DNA of 64,000 nucleotides. It comes from Pisolithus tinctorius (Eukaryota; Basidiomycota; Agaricomycetes; Boletales; Pisolithaceae). Shown in pieces: positions 46,949 through 57,962 of the stretch (position 1 is the first letter of the stretch; each line of letters opens with the position of its first letter). The position numbers and the translations under genes were made by a program. Under the pieces are notes generated by a model, which had not been told where the DNA came from, did no database searches, and saw only the letters and a program-made list of their open reading frames with translations. The stretch covers positions 5,828,001 to 5,892,000 of the forward strand of contig JANFAH010000002.1 in NCBI GenBank assembly GCA_024663395.1, given 5' to 3'.

Positions 46949-47993
46949 TTAGACCTGGGACCCAGCAGAACTGGCACCAGTCTGGTCACCTGACTCAGAC
47001 CAGGACCAGCTTCCCTCTTCTTCCTCCCTCAGGCCTGCCAGCTCTTCATCGAGCCCCTCGACATCCCTGTCTTCCTTGTCGGTGGTGTCCTGGTCTGAAG
47101 GCATGTCCAGCACCAAAAACTCGAAGTGTTCTTCGACATAGGTCTCATAGGACTGGGTGAACTGGTAAAAGTTCCTTGAGACCTCCCTTTGGGCCACTGT
47201 TAGGCCAACCATGTTGTCAGCCATGCACTCCATCTGGTCACTGGTGACAGGACTGGCCCTGGCCTCAGCACTGGTCTTCTTCATCAAAGGCCCCTCCTCC
47301 ATGTTGTCCTCTTCATCACCTGTGCCCTTGAGTACCTTGGCAGATGGGTGTCACGACCTCTTCTTTTTTTCACCCACACAAGGGGACATCACATCTGCCT
47401 TTCTCTTCCCTTTGTCCCCCACCAGACCAGCACCCAGACTGGTTTCACCTTCAACCAGCCACTGGCAATGCTCCTTGAGTTCATTGCACTGGTTGCACAC
47501 CAGGCACTTCTTCTTTCCATCAGTGTTGCAAAGGCAGGACATGTTAGTCCAGGTGCAATGAAGACAGCTGGTGGAAATGTTGATCAGAAAACACTGGTAA
47601 TGGCCACAATAACACTCACTGAGGGTTCATCACCTCAACATTGGAACTGGCCCTGGTCAAACTACCCACTAAGGCATCCACCTGCCAGTTCTCCTCTGCT
47701 TTTCTGGCTTCTTCAGCCTTGCATGCAGCCTCTATCCTCTGTGCCTCTGCCTCTGCACACACCCTCTCTTCTTTAAGCCAGGCCTGCTCTTGTCTCTCAG
47801 CCTCCAGCTGGGCCTCTTCAGCCAACCAGGCTTCCTCCTGCACCTTCACCTTGCGCCTCTTGCACTCAGCCAGCTTCCCCCAGATGGCCTGGTCATCATC
47901 ATCACTGCCTACCTGCAGCTCTTCACTCATTGCCTGGGTCAGGTCAGGCAGAAGGTCTTGGTCATAGGGCATTTTGGACCAGTGAATAGACAT
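46949..47993 (-). pseudogene. Antisense ORF inside gypsy Y: coiled-coil, Cys-rich protein
   Basis: It is encoded on the minus strand between the pol stop and the 3' LTR. Exon 1 (47993 to about 47621) gives an acidic start and a long Glu/Ala/Arg-rich helix (KVKVQEEAWLAEEAQLEAERQ). A GTGAGT...CAG intron joins it in phase to exon 2, which opens with a Cys cluster in the pattern C-X2-C-X6-C-X-C-X7-C-X2-C-X2-C-X6-C (about 47563-47464), then a KGKRKAD basic patch and an acidic tail to 46949. A TGA at 47353-47351 replaces Arg (CGA). Cys clusters like this occur in fungal DNA-binding-like proteins, but a function in the element is unknown. Confidence 0.6.
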
Positions 47994-48124
47994 GTCGAAG
48001 TGAAGAACCAAACCTGAGAAGGACCAGTCTTAAGTCCACCGGTTTTCAAGGTCAGACACGAAGTTTTCGTTCCCAGCATTGTCCTCATTGGAGCCTCATG
48101 GGCTTGGCTCCAAGAGGGGGATAC

Positions 48125-48710
48125 TGTCATGACCATGCCCAGACCACCCCAGACTGGCTCTATCCCAGTCTTGACTGGTCTCATCTAACCCTTGCCCTGG
48201 TCCCAGCCCTAACCCTTCAACCCAGAAACATGTTAGCTCATGAGGCACTGCAAGGCAGTGCCCAGTCGAGTTGTCCCCTCAGTTAGTACCAGGCCAGTGT
48301 AACACCCAGCCCAGCCACAAGTCCTGCCCCAGTTCCTGGTAATCCTTTGTTCATAGTCTTTGCTTGATAATATTCTTTGTAACAATACTTACCAATCTGT
48401 TTACCAATCATCATTGTACCAGCACAGACCAGTCTCTGGTGCTACATTACACTTAGGTTACTTCTAGTATTTAAGCCATAGGATAATCTGCTTTAGCCTC
48501 AGTCTGAAATCAACCTAGTCTTGTCTTAACCCGGTCTCCCTTGTTCTCTGTCTTCTGCCTCTTGACCAGACTACAGCCCACACAAGGGAATAGCACTGCA
48601 CCATCAGTCACTAAGTCCAATAGTCCAAATCTCTTAGTACCTCATGTTACCCTCTGACCCCCAACTGGACTCCAGACTGGCCTTGGACTGGTAAAGACCC
48701 AGACTTAACA
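48125..48710 (+). repeat. Gypsy Y 3' LTR (586 bp)
   Basis: Begins TGTCATGACC after the purine-rich CCAAGAGGGGGATAC, ends CCAGACTTAACA, and is followed by target copy GTCAG (48711-48715). Same length as its partner. Confidence 0.92.
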
Positions 48711-49697
48711 GTCAGGGACTTCGCCACCTGTATACCAGCAAGCCCATTTCACCCATTCTTGGTCATCAAAGCAATTCTTGCACTTGCAAAGACTTTAGAT
48801 CACTTTGAAATACCTAAAAAGGTCAGATGCTTGTCCCAAGAACCATGGTGCACTGCTCAAGTGCCTCAGTGGCATTCCCTCGAGCTCTCTTGGCGCATTC
48901 TCATGGCTTCTTCACAAAACTTTGACTATTAACTTCCCTTTGGCCTTGTTTCTTGACTCGAGGGATCTTTGACTTAGTTGTTCACTCTTCATTTGCTGCT
49001 CGAAAAATAATTCTGAAAATTCTGGGGGTTCCTGAGTGTAGACTGTAACTAGAACCAAGATTCTGAATACTTAGCTTGTCAAACTTAATCCAGAAAATTT
49101 TTTCATGCAGTGGTAAGGTGGTGGCTTCTTTCCCCAAAATGAACAGAACCCCCCTTGCAGTGGGCTCCAGATGTAGGAATAGGTAAAAAGATGTACCTAG
49201 AATTAGTAATGGTTGATGGGTGAGTATATTCTCAACCCAAAAGGGGAGCTTCTGTGTGGAGAAAGAAAAGTGTAGCAAAAAGTGTAAAAATGCGAACTAA
49301 AAGGCAAACTCAGCTGGTGGCTGATGGCCTACTGTCCTAAACCTCTTGCCAGTCCCCCTGGCCCTTTGGGTACTCCCCAAAGTAATATAATCAACCTTGA
49401 AAACTTGCTGAAATGCAAGACTAAATCACCCTGCTGCTAAGGGCCTCTGACATGAATTGCTTCTATGGTAAACTGAACTCATGTGAATACAGTGCACATG
49501 CTTAGTCAGCAACACAGCTGCTCACCACTAAGTCCAGTGGTACAAACACAAAAACAAAAGCAAGAAATAAAACAAGTCCCCCAACCCCTATCTCCTGACC
49601 AAGACAACTTCTCATAGGGAATTCAATCTTGTTCCCTACACCACACTAGGGGCAGGAAATGAGGCCAGTCTGGGGCAGTCTAGGTACAGTTGTGACA
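48711..49697 (-). repeat. Older gypsy-like relic Z, right half: 5' LTR and gag start
   Basis: Minus-strand reading from 48830 to 48711 gives a gag-like start (DLFRYFK...CKNCFDDQEWVKWACW) that continues at 37312. A likely 5' LTR of the relic runs from 49697 (complement begins TGTCACAACTGTACC, like the gypsy Y LTR) to 49077 (complement ends AGTTTGACA), about 621 bp. The partner LTR was not found. The gag start codon is not obvious. Confidence 0.5.
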
Positions 49698-51115
49698 CTT
49701 CATGTATTTGGGGCTTGAAAGTAACAACAACAACAAAAAGGCAAAGAATTTATTTGTCATATATGTTGGCATAAGGACAAAATATAATGGCATAGAAAAT
49801 AGGTAAAATCTGACTCTGGATAACTGAGTGACAAGGCATAGGATATATGTATATTTGACTCAATTTTATACAGAACCATTCCATTTCACTAATATTTCCT
49901 CATATGGCAAATGTGCAGATTTTCAGTGTGAAGATTGATGGCATATGCAATCACAATGGGGAAAGCCAACTCCAGGTTTTGCAAGTTCCCCCCCAGTGAA
50001 GGATTCCACATGGTGTGAGCATTTGTGGTCTAACAATAATAGCTTCATTTTTCATATGTTTGTCACAATAATAGGAAGTTGAGGGACTCACAGCAGGCTC
50101 ACCAACACCTTGCCAAAAATCCCCTCTCACATCTTTGCTGGTCAAAATGTAGGTAAGAAAGAGTTTCATATTGAAGAAATAGTTTCTTACACATCTGATT
50201 CTCCTTTGCAATGCCCACAAGGATGGGGGATAAAACTTCCACATCTTCACCATGTTGCTGAAATGCTGCTGTGATAAGTTTGGCAACAATAGCCTGGACA
50301 CCTGACATTTGATATGTTGTGACAGCCAATTCAAGGCCTGTCTGTACATCCTGATTCAGTTTGTTGGCTTGTAAAAAGAAGTATAAATATTCAAACACAA
50401 GTATGGCACCTGTAATGATGGGTTATGGGTGTGAAACAGTGACAGGATATCAATTACCAATGCCATGTTCTGCAACATATTGCATTGATGGTTCCAATGA
50501 GGTGGCCAAATTTGGGATTTCAACAAAAGCTAAGGATTGACCATAAATGGTAGGCTATGATGTTATCAAATAAGTGATCCATCTATGGCAGAAAAAGGGA
50601 GACAAAACTGACCACCTGAGCAATATGTGAGGGGATAATATCAGGTAACCTCAGTGAGAAACAAGGCTGCAAACCAGCTACAAGCTTTATTAGTGATCAT
50701 TATATGAATTCAGAAAAAGAAATGCACACATTCTACAACATATATCAGCATGGGAATTAATTCTGAATGATTATGACTGACATGCTGATAGATGCAAATA
50801 GAGATATAAGGTTCAAATTGAAAGTCCATGAAAATATGCACCTACATCCTGAGATATTGTAAAATATGAATGGGGCATGAATACATGAATAGAGCTCACC
50901 ATCTACTTATGTAATGTCAACAATGCATTCGATAACCTTGAACAAAACTCACATCCTGTGACCCAAAATGAAGCAGATTTGAGGGGGAAATGGTCAGCAG
51001 ACTTCTGGCAATGCCTGACATGACTCAGCTCACAAGCTAAGAACCCAAGGCCACAGTGGCAGTGGCCAGGGTCAGTAAAGTACACCAACCACCTACTTTC
51101 CACAACACCACTCAC
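49698..51115 (-). other. CpG-poor stretch with a minus-strand ORF fragment
   Basis: A 99-codon minus-strand ORF (50398-50099) has helix-like composition (KLITAAFQQHGEDVEVLSPILVGIAKENQMCKK, broken here for length) and could be an exon of a decayed gene, perhaps of the GTPase gene upstream. Nothing else is recognised. Composition is very AT- and TG-rich. Confidence 0.3.
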
Positions 51116-53345
51116 TGTCTATGAATGCAACATTGGATATGAACATAGTCAAAATGCTTCTACCACCTGCATTGACTCCACTCACTTCCTATGAAAACAA
51201 GTCCAAAAAGGTGGGAGTGAATATGACCAGAATGCTTCCACCACCTGCCATGACTCCACTCACATGCTATGAATGCAGGTCCAACAGGGTGGGAGTGAAC
51301 ATGGTCAGAATGCATCCATCATGTTCCATAACTCCACTCACTCCCTATGAATGCAAGTGCAGAAGGGTGGGAGTGAACATGGTCAGAATGCTTCCCCCAT
51401 CCTCCATGATTCCACTCACTCCCTATGAATGCAAGTGCAAAAGGGTGGGTGTGAACATGGTCAGAATGGTTCTACTGCTTGCCATCACTCCACTCACCAT
51501 CTACATATGAATAGAAGGCCAAAAGGGTGGAAGTGAACAAGGTCAAAATGCTTCCACCACATCCCATGACTACACTCACCATCTGTGAATGCAAGTCCAA
51601 AAGGGTGGGAATGAACAGGATCAGAATGCTTCCACCACCTACTATCACTCCACTCACTCCCTATGAATGCAAGCCCAAAAGGGTGGGAGTGAACACAGTC
51701 AGGATGCTTCCACCACTCGCCATCACTCCACTCACTGGCTATGAAATGCAATCCAAAAGAGTGGGAATGAACATGGTCAGAATGCTTCCACCACCTGCCA
51801 TGACCCCACCCACTGGCTATGAATTCCAATGCAAAAGGGTGGGAATGAACATGGTCAGAATACCTCCACCACCTACCATGGCTCCACTCACAAACTATGA
51901 ATACAAGTGGAAAAGGGAGGAAGTGAACATGGTCAGAATGCTTCCACCACCTGAGATGATCTTACTCACTTGCTATGAGTGCAAGTTCAGAAAGGTAGGA
52001 ATGAACAAGGTGAGAATGCTTCCACTACCTGCCATGACTCCACTCACCTGCTGTGAATGCAAGTCCAAAAGGATGGGTATGAACATGATCAGAATGCTTC
52101 CACCACACCTGGCAATACTCCACTCACAAACTTTGAATGCAAGGCCAAAAGGGTGGGAGTTAACATGGTCAGAATGCTTCTGCCACCTGACATGACCCCA
52201 CTCACTCCCTATGAATGCAAGTCCAAAAGGGAGGGTGTGAACATGATCAGAATACTTCCACCACCTGCCATGACTCCACTCACAAACTGTGAATGCATGT
52301 CCACAAGGGTGGGAGTGAACAAAGTCAGAATGCTCCCATCACCTCCCATGACTCCACTTACTGGCTATGAATTCCAATCCAAAAGGGGGGGAGTGAACAT
52401 GGTCAGACTGCTTCCACCACCTGCCTTGACTACTCACTCCCTATGAAATGCAATCCAAAAAGGTGGGAATGAACATGGTCAGAATGCTTCCACTACCTGC
52501 ATGACTCCACTCACTCCCTATGAATTCCAATCCAAAAGGGTGAGAGTGAAAATGGTCAGAATGCTTCTACCATCTGCCATGACTCCACTCACTCCCTGTA
52601 AATGAAAGTTCCAAAGGGGTGGAAGTGAACACAGTCTGAATGCTTCCACCAGTTACCATGACTCTACTCACCAGCTATGAATGCAAGTCCAAAAGGGTGG
52701 AAGTGAGCATGGTCAGAATGCTTCCACCACCTTCCATGACTCCACTCACTCCCTATGAATTCCAATCCAATAGGTGGGAATGAACATGGTCAAAACACTT
52801 CCACTGCCTACAATGACTTCACTTACTTCCTATGAATGCAAGTGCAAAAGGGTGGGTGTGAACATGGTCAGAATGCTTCAACCACCTGACATGACTCCAC
52901 CCACCAACTATGAACACAAGTCCCAAAGGGTGGGAGTAACCATGGTCAGAATGCTTCTACTGCCTGCCATGACTCCACTCACTCCCTATGAAGTTCAATC
53001 CAAAAGGGTGGGAGTGAAAATGGTCAGAATGCTTGCACCACTTGCCATGACTCCACTCACTCCCTGTGAATGCAAGGCCCAAAGGGTGGGTGTGAACATG
53101 GTCAGAATGCTTCCACTACCTGCATGACTCCACTCACTCCCTATGATTCCAATCCAAAAGGGTAGGAGAGAACATGTTCAGGATTCTTCTACCACCTGCC
53201 ATCACTCTACTCACTGCCTATTCATTCCAATCCAAAAGCATTGGAGTAAACATGGTCAGAATGCCTCCACCACTTGCCACAATTCCACTCACTGCCTATG
53301 AAGGCAAGTCCAAAAGGGCATGAGTGAAAACAGTCAGAATGCTTC
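51116..53345. repeat. Minisatellite of about 28 units, 78 bp each
   Basis: Near-regular units contain CCACCACCTGCCATGACTCC, then CACTCCCTATGAATGCAAG, then AAAAGGGTGGGAGTGAACAT and GGTCAGAATGCTT. Most units are 78 bp, so on the plus strand they read as 26-residue repeats (MLPPPAMTPLTPYECKSKRV...) in several ORFs, while 77-bp units shift the frame. On the minus strand each unit has GTGAGTGGAGTC, CATTCTGACC and TTGCATTCATAG in that order, like a small intron. Units differ by scattered substitutions. I take it as non-coding. Confidence 0.85.
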
Positions 53346-53639
53346 CTGAACCCCCAGCCCCTTATCCACTCACATACTATGGGCCCAAAACCACAGCCAA
53401 ATTAGTGGCCAGTACATCAGACTTTTTACAATTTCACACACTCTCTGTTAATAAATCAATATCTCATCCATACCAATCACAATTTTCTTACATATGGAAA
53501 CCATCTTGAAAGAAGATATGCAATACCTGCTGGTTCAATCTGGCAAACTGTGACATCCATGCACTCCTTCAATGTCCTTGCACATATTAGTACATTCTTA
53601 TCCTTCAGCTTTATCACTTACTTCATTATTGCAAACTCC

Positions 53640-55229
53640 ATACACAGTCCTAGATTTGACTGCTGTGTTGATATGAGGAGCTGCTGCAGTCCTTCCTCAC
53701 TTAAAGCATTTGCTGTGCATGTCAGTAGGGCTGTACAATCAGCACCCTCACTGTCCATTCCTGTAGTCATTTTCTATTAAGGTGTGTCATTCACAGGTGA
53801 TGGTTAGGACACTGACCAGTGAGGGACAGATAGTCATGGGGTGGAAACCTGGACTTATCCAACCAACCCTTGACCTTTACAAGACAGTCATTCAGATTCC
53901 TTCTTTCCACTTCTGCAACCCCTTCCATTGCATCATCTTCATTCAAGCCATCATCCATGAGCTCCTGAAAAGCATCCAAGGCCAAGGTATCTGTCTTTGT
54001 TAGCAATACAATTACAGGAACTGTGGCAACAAAACTGAAATTTAAAAACTCAAACAGAGTATGGACAATATACATACCATGCCCTGTATCACACTCATCA
54101 AAAAACTTCTTTTCTGCAGATGTGACCATCCTGTGGCTCTCATTCAAAGGAATGCAAAACCTAAAACCCTCACAGAGACCATGTCACTTTAGTTAGGTGT
54201 CAGACATAGTGTCCCTACCATATGGCATGGATTCTCTTGTCAAGCTTGGCTGTCTTGGCACGATCCATCACAAATTCCTTCATCATGTTAAACTGCTGTT
54301 CACTTCCAGCCTCAAACCCACATGAGTCATGGAATACAAAGTGTCGATTGTTGTTAAAAACCAGCTCATTCTCAATGTTGTGGTAGCCACGCTGGATACA
54401 TTCAGCCATTCAACATGAGCTGCAAGATATTCGTGAAGTCACTTCACCTTTAGTGAACCCTGTACCACAGTAGCATCCATCTAGCCCAACATGTTGTTAT
54501 GTGATCTCGAGCAAATAGCATAAAACATACACACCTCTCCTCCATTAAAAATTTCCGGTTGACCCGTAGTATTACAAACCCTCTGCAGGATTGTTGTCTT
54601 ACCTGCATTGGCCCTGCCCATGACGAGAACGCGAAAACGATCGATGCGACTGATTTGCTCTCTAGCTTTTGCAGGATCTAAGCAAAACCTAGGGGGTGCA
54701 GAGGTTGACACTGATCATCGAGGTTCTTAGACTTGTCCCCTTCATCGCAAGTACAACGCTTACCCGTAGGTACTTCTTCAGTGTGTGCAAGAACAGAAGC
54801 ATCTTCACTCTCTTCCGGAGAACGTGGACCCGTGGGTTGCGCCTCGATCAGTGCTGGAGCAAGAGCACTTTCACTGTTTGACATAGAACCTGGCCAGGTA
54901 ACTAAGTACTCTAAAGGACCACATAGAGAACACGCGCAATCACCTCGAGTAGGGGAAGGAACGAGAAGGCCTGCGTCACTAGGGCTAGGGCCCGAAGGAC
55001 GCGGGCGAGCGCTTCCAACCGCCGTAGCAGCACGAAGACCCCCAATTGTGGCCGAGGGAGAGTCAGAGGCTTCGACAGGAACTTCAGTCAGCACAGGGAC
55101 ACAGACGTCTGTACTGGCCAGGGGCCGAGCAGCTTCAACGGGAGCCAGAACTTGTGGAACAACCGCGTCGTTGCTCGCAGAAGGCAGCCGCCGAATACAC
55201 CACAATACATTAAAACATCCAGGAGCCAT
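53640..55229 (-). CDS. P-loop GTPase-like protein (3' end unresolved)
   Basis: Minus-strand exons with consistent phase: 55229-54944 (tentative start MAPGCFN), 54889-54764, 54710-54535, 54391-54219, then about 54160-54092, about 54021-53825, and about 53767-53640. The G1 loop is GRANAGKTT. The DSCG of VFHDSCGFEAG is the G3-like element, and LLTKTDTL is the G4 T/NKxD element. Proteins of this G-domain type (related to GTPases of the HSR1/AIG1 kind) are multicopy in mushroom genomes and their role is mostly unknown. The first exons have normal CpG but those after 54530 are CpG-depleted. Exons downstream of 53640 were not resolved and may be decayed. An alternative start is ATG 54884. Confidence 0.65.
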
Positions 55230-55397
55230 GAATAATGAAAAGTCAAAGTTCTTGGAACGTCGCAGGAGCAGTAGGTCTACGGTTCGAAATGAAGATGGAC
55301 GAGCGGAATGTTGCTGATCGAAATCAAGGCGCCTATCGATAACTAAGCACAATTGAGTGCTGTGATGACGGCTTTTTCTGACACAAAGAGTACACAT

Positions 55398-55822
55398 TCC
55401 AATTCGGAAAATGGTTGTGTCAAACTGACACTACTATTACATTCTTCAGTCTACTCGAGCATCTGTGGTCATGATTAGCGTATCGTGAGGAAAGATAGAA
55501 TTGGACATCTTAGAGATTGCAGGAGATCATATGTAAAAGTGGTGAACAGTGAAAGAAAGAGAAAGAGAACGAGAAATTAGCATCTGATTTTGGAGCCTAA
55601 CACTAATGTTCGGCAGAGTAATCCGTAAGGAACCACACTTAGAAGTGTCTAAGGAAATCAAGAGTCAATGGAAGGGGTCGGAGGAATTGGGATACATCCC
55701 ATGTAACCCAGTCTAAGCAAAGTGAGTAAGATAGCTGGATAGCATACGCACAATAAGGGACAAATCATACCGTGTTGCAAGGGGGATATAGAATCAGGTA
55801 ACACTAATCTCAATAAAACTCT
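55398..55822. other. Intergenic stretch, nothing recognised
   Basis: Contains the presumed 5' region of the GTPase gene and the 3' flank of the next minus-strand gene. No repeat or RNA gene was recognised. Confidence 0.4.
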
Positions 55823-56932
55823 CTATTTCCACGAAGGCGTGCGCTCGTCCGAATCAGCCTTTAGATCGATGAAATTACCCAGAGGAAACCACGATTCAAG
55901 CGTACTCCGTCGTTTGCGTCTGCGAGACAAGGTTGTGGAGGTAGGTGAAGCTCCAACAACATTGCCTAGAGGTGAAGATGCAGCTGGGGCGAGGTGGATA
56001 GGGTGGGAAGTGACGAACTGTTCGCAGACGCAGAAGGCTCAACAGCGAGCGTCGTCCCGGGCAAAAATAAAGGCACTGACCGTGCAGGTGAGGGCGAGAA
56101 TCGTTTCCCGGTACGCTGACTATCATCTGTCCAGGCCGTACTTTTGTTGCTCGCGAAGAAACGCGAAGAATTGGGGGGCCTCTGTGCTTCCTCAGCTTCT
56201 TCGTCCTTGACGTCCCCCATCGAGCCCACGTTTTCAACATAAATGGTCGGCGGAGGCCGCATCTCCTCGCCGCCAGGGCGAGTAACAATTATATCCTGTG
56301 GGTAACTCTCGCCGTAGCCCTCTTCAGCCTCGCCGCCGTTCATACTCAATCTCCGCGCCCGCGGCTCCGCAATCCCCATCTTCTCCTACCTTCTAGACAA
56401 GCTAACGCATCCATTCCACTCCGCATTCTGGCGGATGAGGTGATGCTCTCTGAGCATGCAGGTGAAGACGTGCGACGTTAGTGATGAAGGTTGTGTGTGT
56501 CCACTCCACCGTCTGAGAACGCCAGTGAGCGGGAAGAGAAAGGTGGAGGGTGAGAGCAACGGTGAATCATACTCGACAAGAGGAACTAAGTGGGACGCAC
56601 GGCGACGTGAAGATCGGGGCGGATGAGTCGTTGAGACGAGTACGTTCAGAGATGACGGATACGATGATGTAGAGGGTGTAGGCAGAAGACACGGAAGCGA
56701 TGGTTGCACCAGTCCAGGGAGTGATGGGCTCGGAGGTGCTGTCCCCGTTCCCTTCTGCATCGGCAAGGGGGAAGCACTCAACGAAGGAGAAGGCGGCTGC
56801 GACTCTACACTTGGAGGATTGTTGGGTAGTAAAGTCATACCTGCCGACGGGGACGCTACCGGAGTGTCTGGGAGTGACGTCAACGATGACAGCAGCTGGA
56901 GGATATGTTCGATCTGCGTATGCACTATTCAT
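55823..56932 (-). CDS. Unrecognised putative membrane protein
   Basis: Phase-consistent exons: 56932-56601, 56512-56390, 56344 to about 56060, with a last exon about 55935-55823 ending RRRKRRSTLESWFPLGNFIDLKADSDERTPSWK-stop (written here in part; the join before it is not settled). One hydrophobic segment (ATIASVSSAYTLYIIVSVIS, about residues 77-96) could span a membrane. The middle is acidic with Pro-rich parts (MRPPPTIYVENVG) and the tail is basic. I know no family with this layout. Start ATG 56932 is the first in frame. Confidence 0.5.
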
Positions 56933-57962
56933 GATAAGTTCCGGCGCCTCAAGTAGCTCACCTCGTAATCAACAATATGTAAATTCTCTACTATCCTTTT
57001 GCGTTATTCCATGAGAGATGACCAAAGAACGGGAGATTCACGGGGATTTACCGGCCTGGCCAAAACATAAGACGCAGCACGTCTGAATGGCAGCGGAGTT
57101 ATCCACACGCGGGCGCGCCATGGAGACAATGAACTTCTAGTGGTAGGCGTACCATGCTTGTCGTTGGTCCAATTCCTATGTTCCAAGGAGTCGTGGGTGA
57201 CCCTTCTGTGGAAGGGGTGTTCATTACAAATGTGTAGCACATACAGTACACGTTTGATGATGTAGGTAAGCCGTACGCGACAGGGCAACGTCTCACTTCC
57301 TCCAGGAATGACACCCTACATGGCACATTAATGAGCAAAGATATATCTTCAACTGCAGATTCGTGAGCGAGAGACAGAATGTCGTCGCCTGCACTATCTT
57401 CGGTCGTTTTTACGTAACTTCCCTTGTGATCTTTGAGGTGAAGTTTCATGCTACATGACGGTAAATGGAGGCAGGATACCCAGTTCCGGGTTTGGGGCGC
57501 GTCATCTGCCCTTGCTGCTCCGCAGATGCAAGTGTACGAGGTATGGAACAAAAAGTTCCGAAGTGAGTACGCACCACAACTTCCATGGCGACCTCTCTGG
57601 AGACCGTGTCCCAAGATGTCTCTGGACGACTTCCACAATGTCCGAGAAGCCAATGGAAAGGTGCGCGCGCATCCACCTGAGGCTGGGTGTTGGCGGAGGA
57701 TGACACCTGCTTACGCCAACACACGCTTGATCATCGTATGACACTATGCACTTACTTCCGTTGTCCGTTCGTCATCTGGACGTCTAAAGCACGCAAAACC
57801 AGGCAAGACTGCTGCGATACATATTTACCATGCCATCGTTTACATAGTGACCACACTCTATTTTTTATTCATTTCCTACTATTCGGCTATTATGACGTTT
57901 TAAATCTCCGCTTCAAATACGCTATAAAAGATGCCAAGTTTTTCTGTTTCCCACTGGCTAAA
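56933..57962. other. Intergenic stretch upstream of IMP dehydrogenase, gene content uncertain
   Basis: ORFs of 90-185 codons exist on both strands (for example 57653-57099 minus and 57448-57741 plus) but none has a recognisable domain and they overlap each other. A TATA-like CTATAAAAG at about 57921 lies 40 bp before the IMP dehydrogenase start and is a plausible promoter element. Confidence 0.4.

Larger units (their letters stand above)
37313..48710 (+). mobile_element. Ty3/gypsy chromodomain retrotransposon Y (11.4 kb including nested inserts)
   Basis: LTRs of 586 bp each (37313-37898 and 48125-48710) start TGTCA and end CTTAACA, and are flanked by GTCAG on both sides (37308-37312, 48711-48715). 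The order is LTR, gag, protease, an insertion of nested unit X copies (39851-43533), RT-RNase H-integrase-chromodomain, an antisense ORF, LTR. The element entered the minus-strand relic Z. It is inactive: gag has two TGA codons, protease lacks the Gly of its DSG motif, and RT has YLDN. The LTRs differ mainly by CA in one against TG in the other, showing independent decay of former CpG sites. Confidence 0.92.

Noticed and set aside
51121..53127. Series of plus-strand ORFs with MLPPPAMTPLT repeats, or a CRISPR-like array
   Set aside because: The repeats are head-to-tail with no unique spacers, and the ORFs come from a 78-bp (multiple of three) minisatellite in eukaryotic DNA. Frames shift wherever a unit is 77 bp.
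54678..55397. Uninterrupted 239-codon minus-strand ORF as a single exon
   Set aside because: Two GT-AG introns (54943-54890 and 54763-54711) give the correct frame into the G1 loop. The ORF reads through the first because it is 54 nt.
57099..57653. 185-codon minus-strand ORF as a gene
   Set aside because: It overlaps plus-strand ORFs of similar quality and has no domain, splice pattern or codon signal I could rely on.
57687..57962. In-frame N-terminal extension of IMP dehydrogenase
   Set aside because: The upstream 92 codons do not resemble the enzyme, and ATG 57963 gives the usual start and length.
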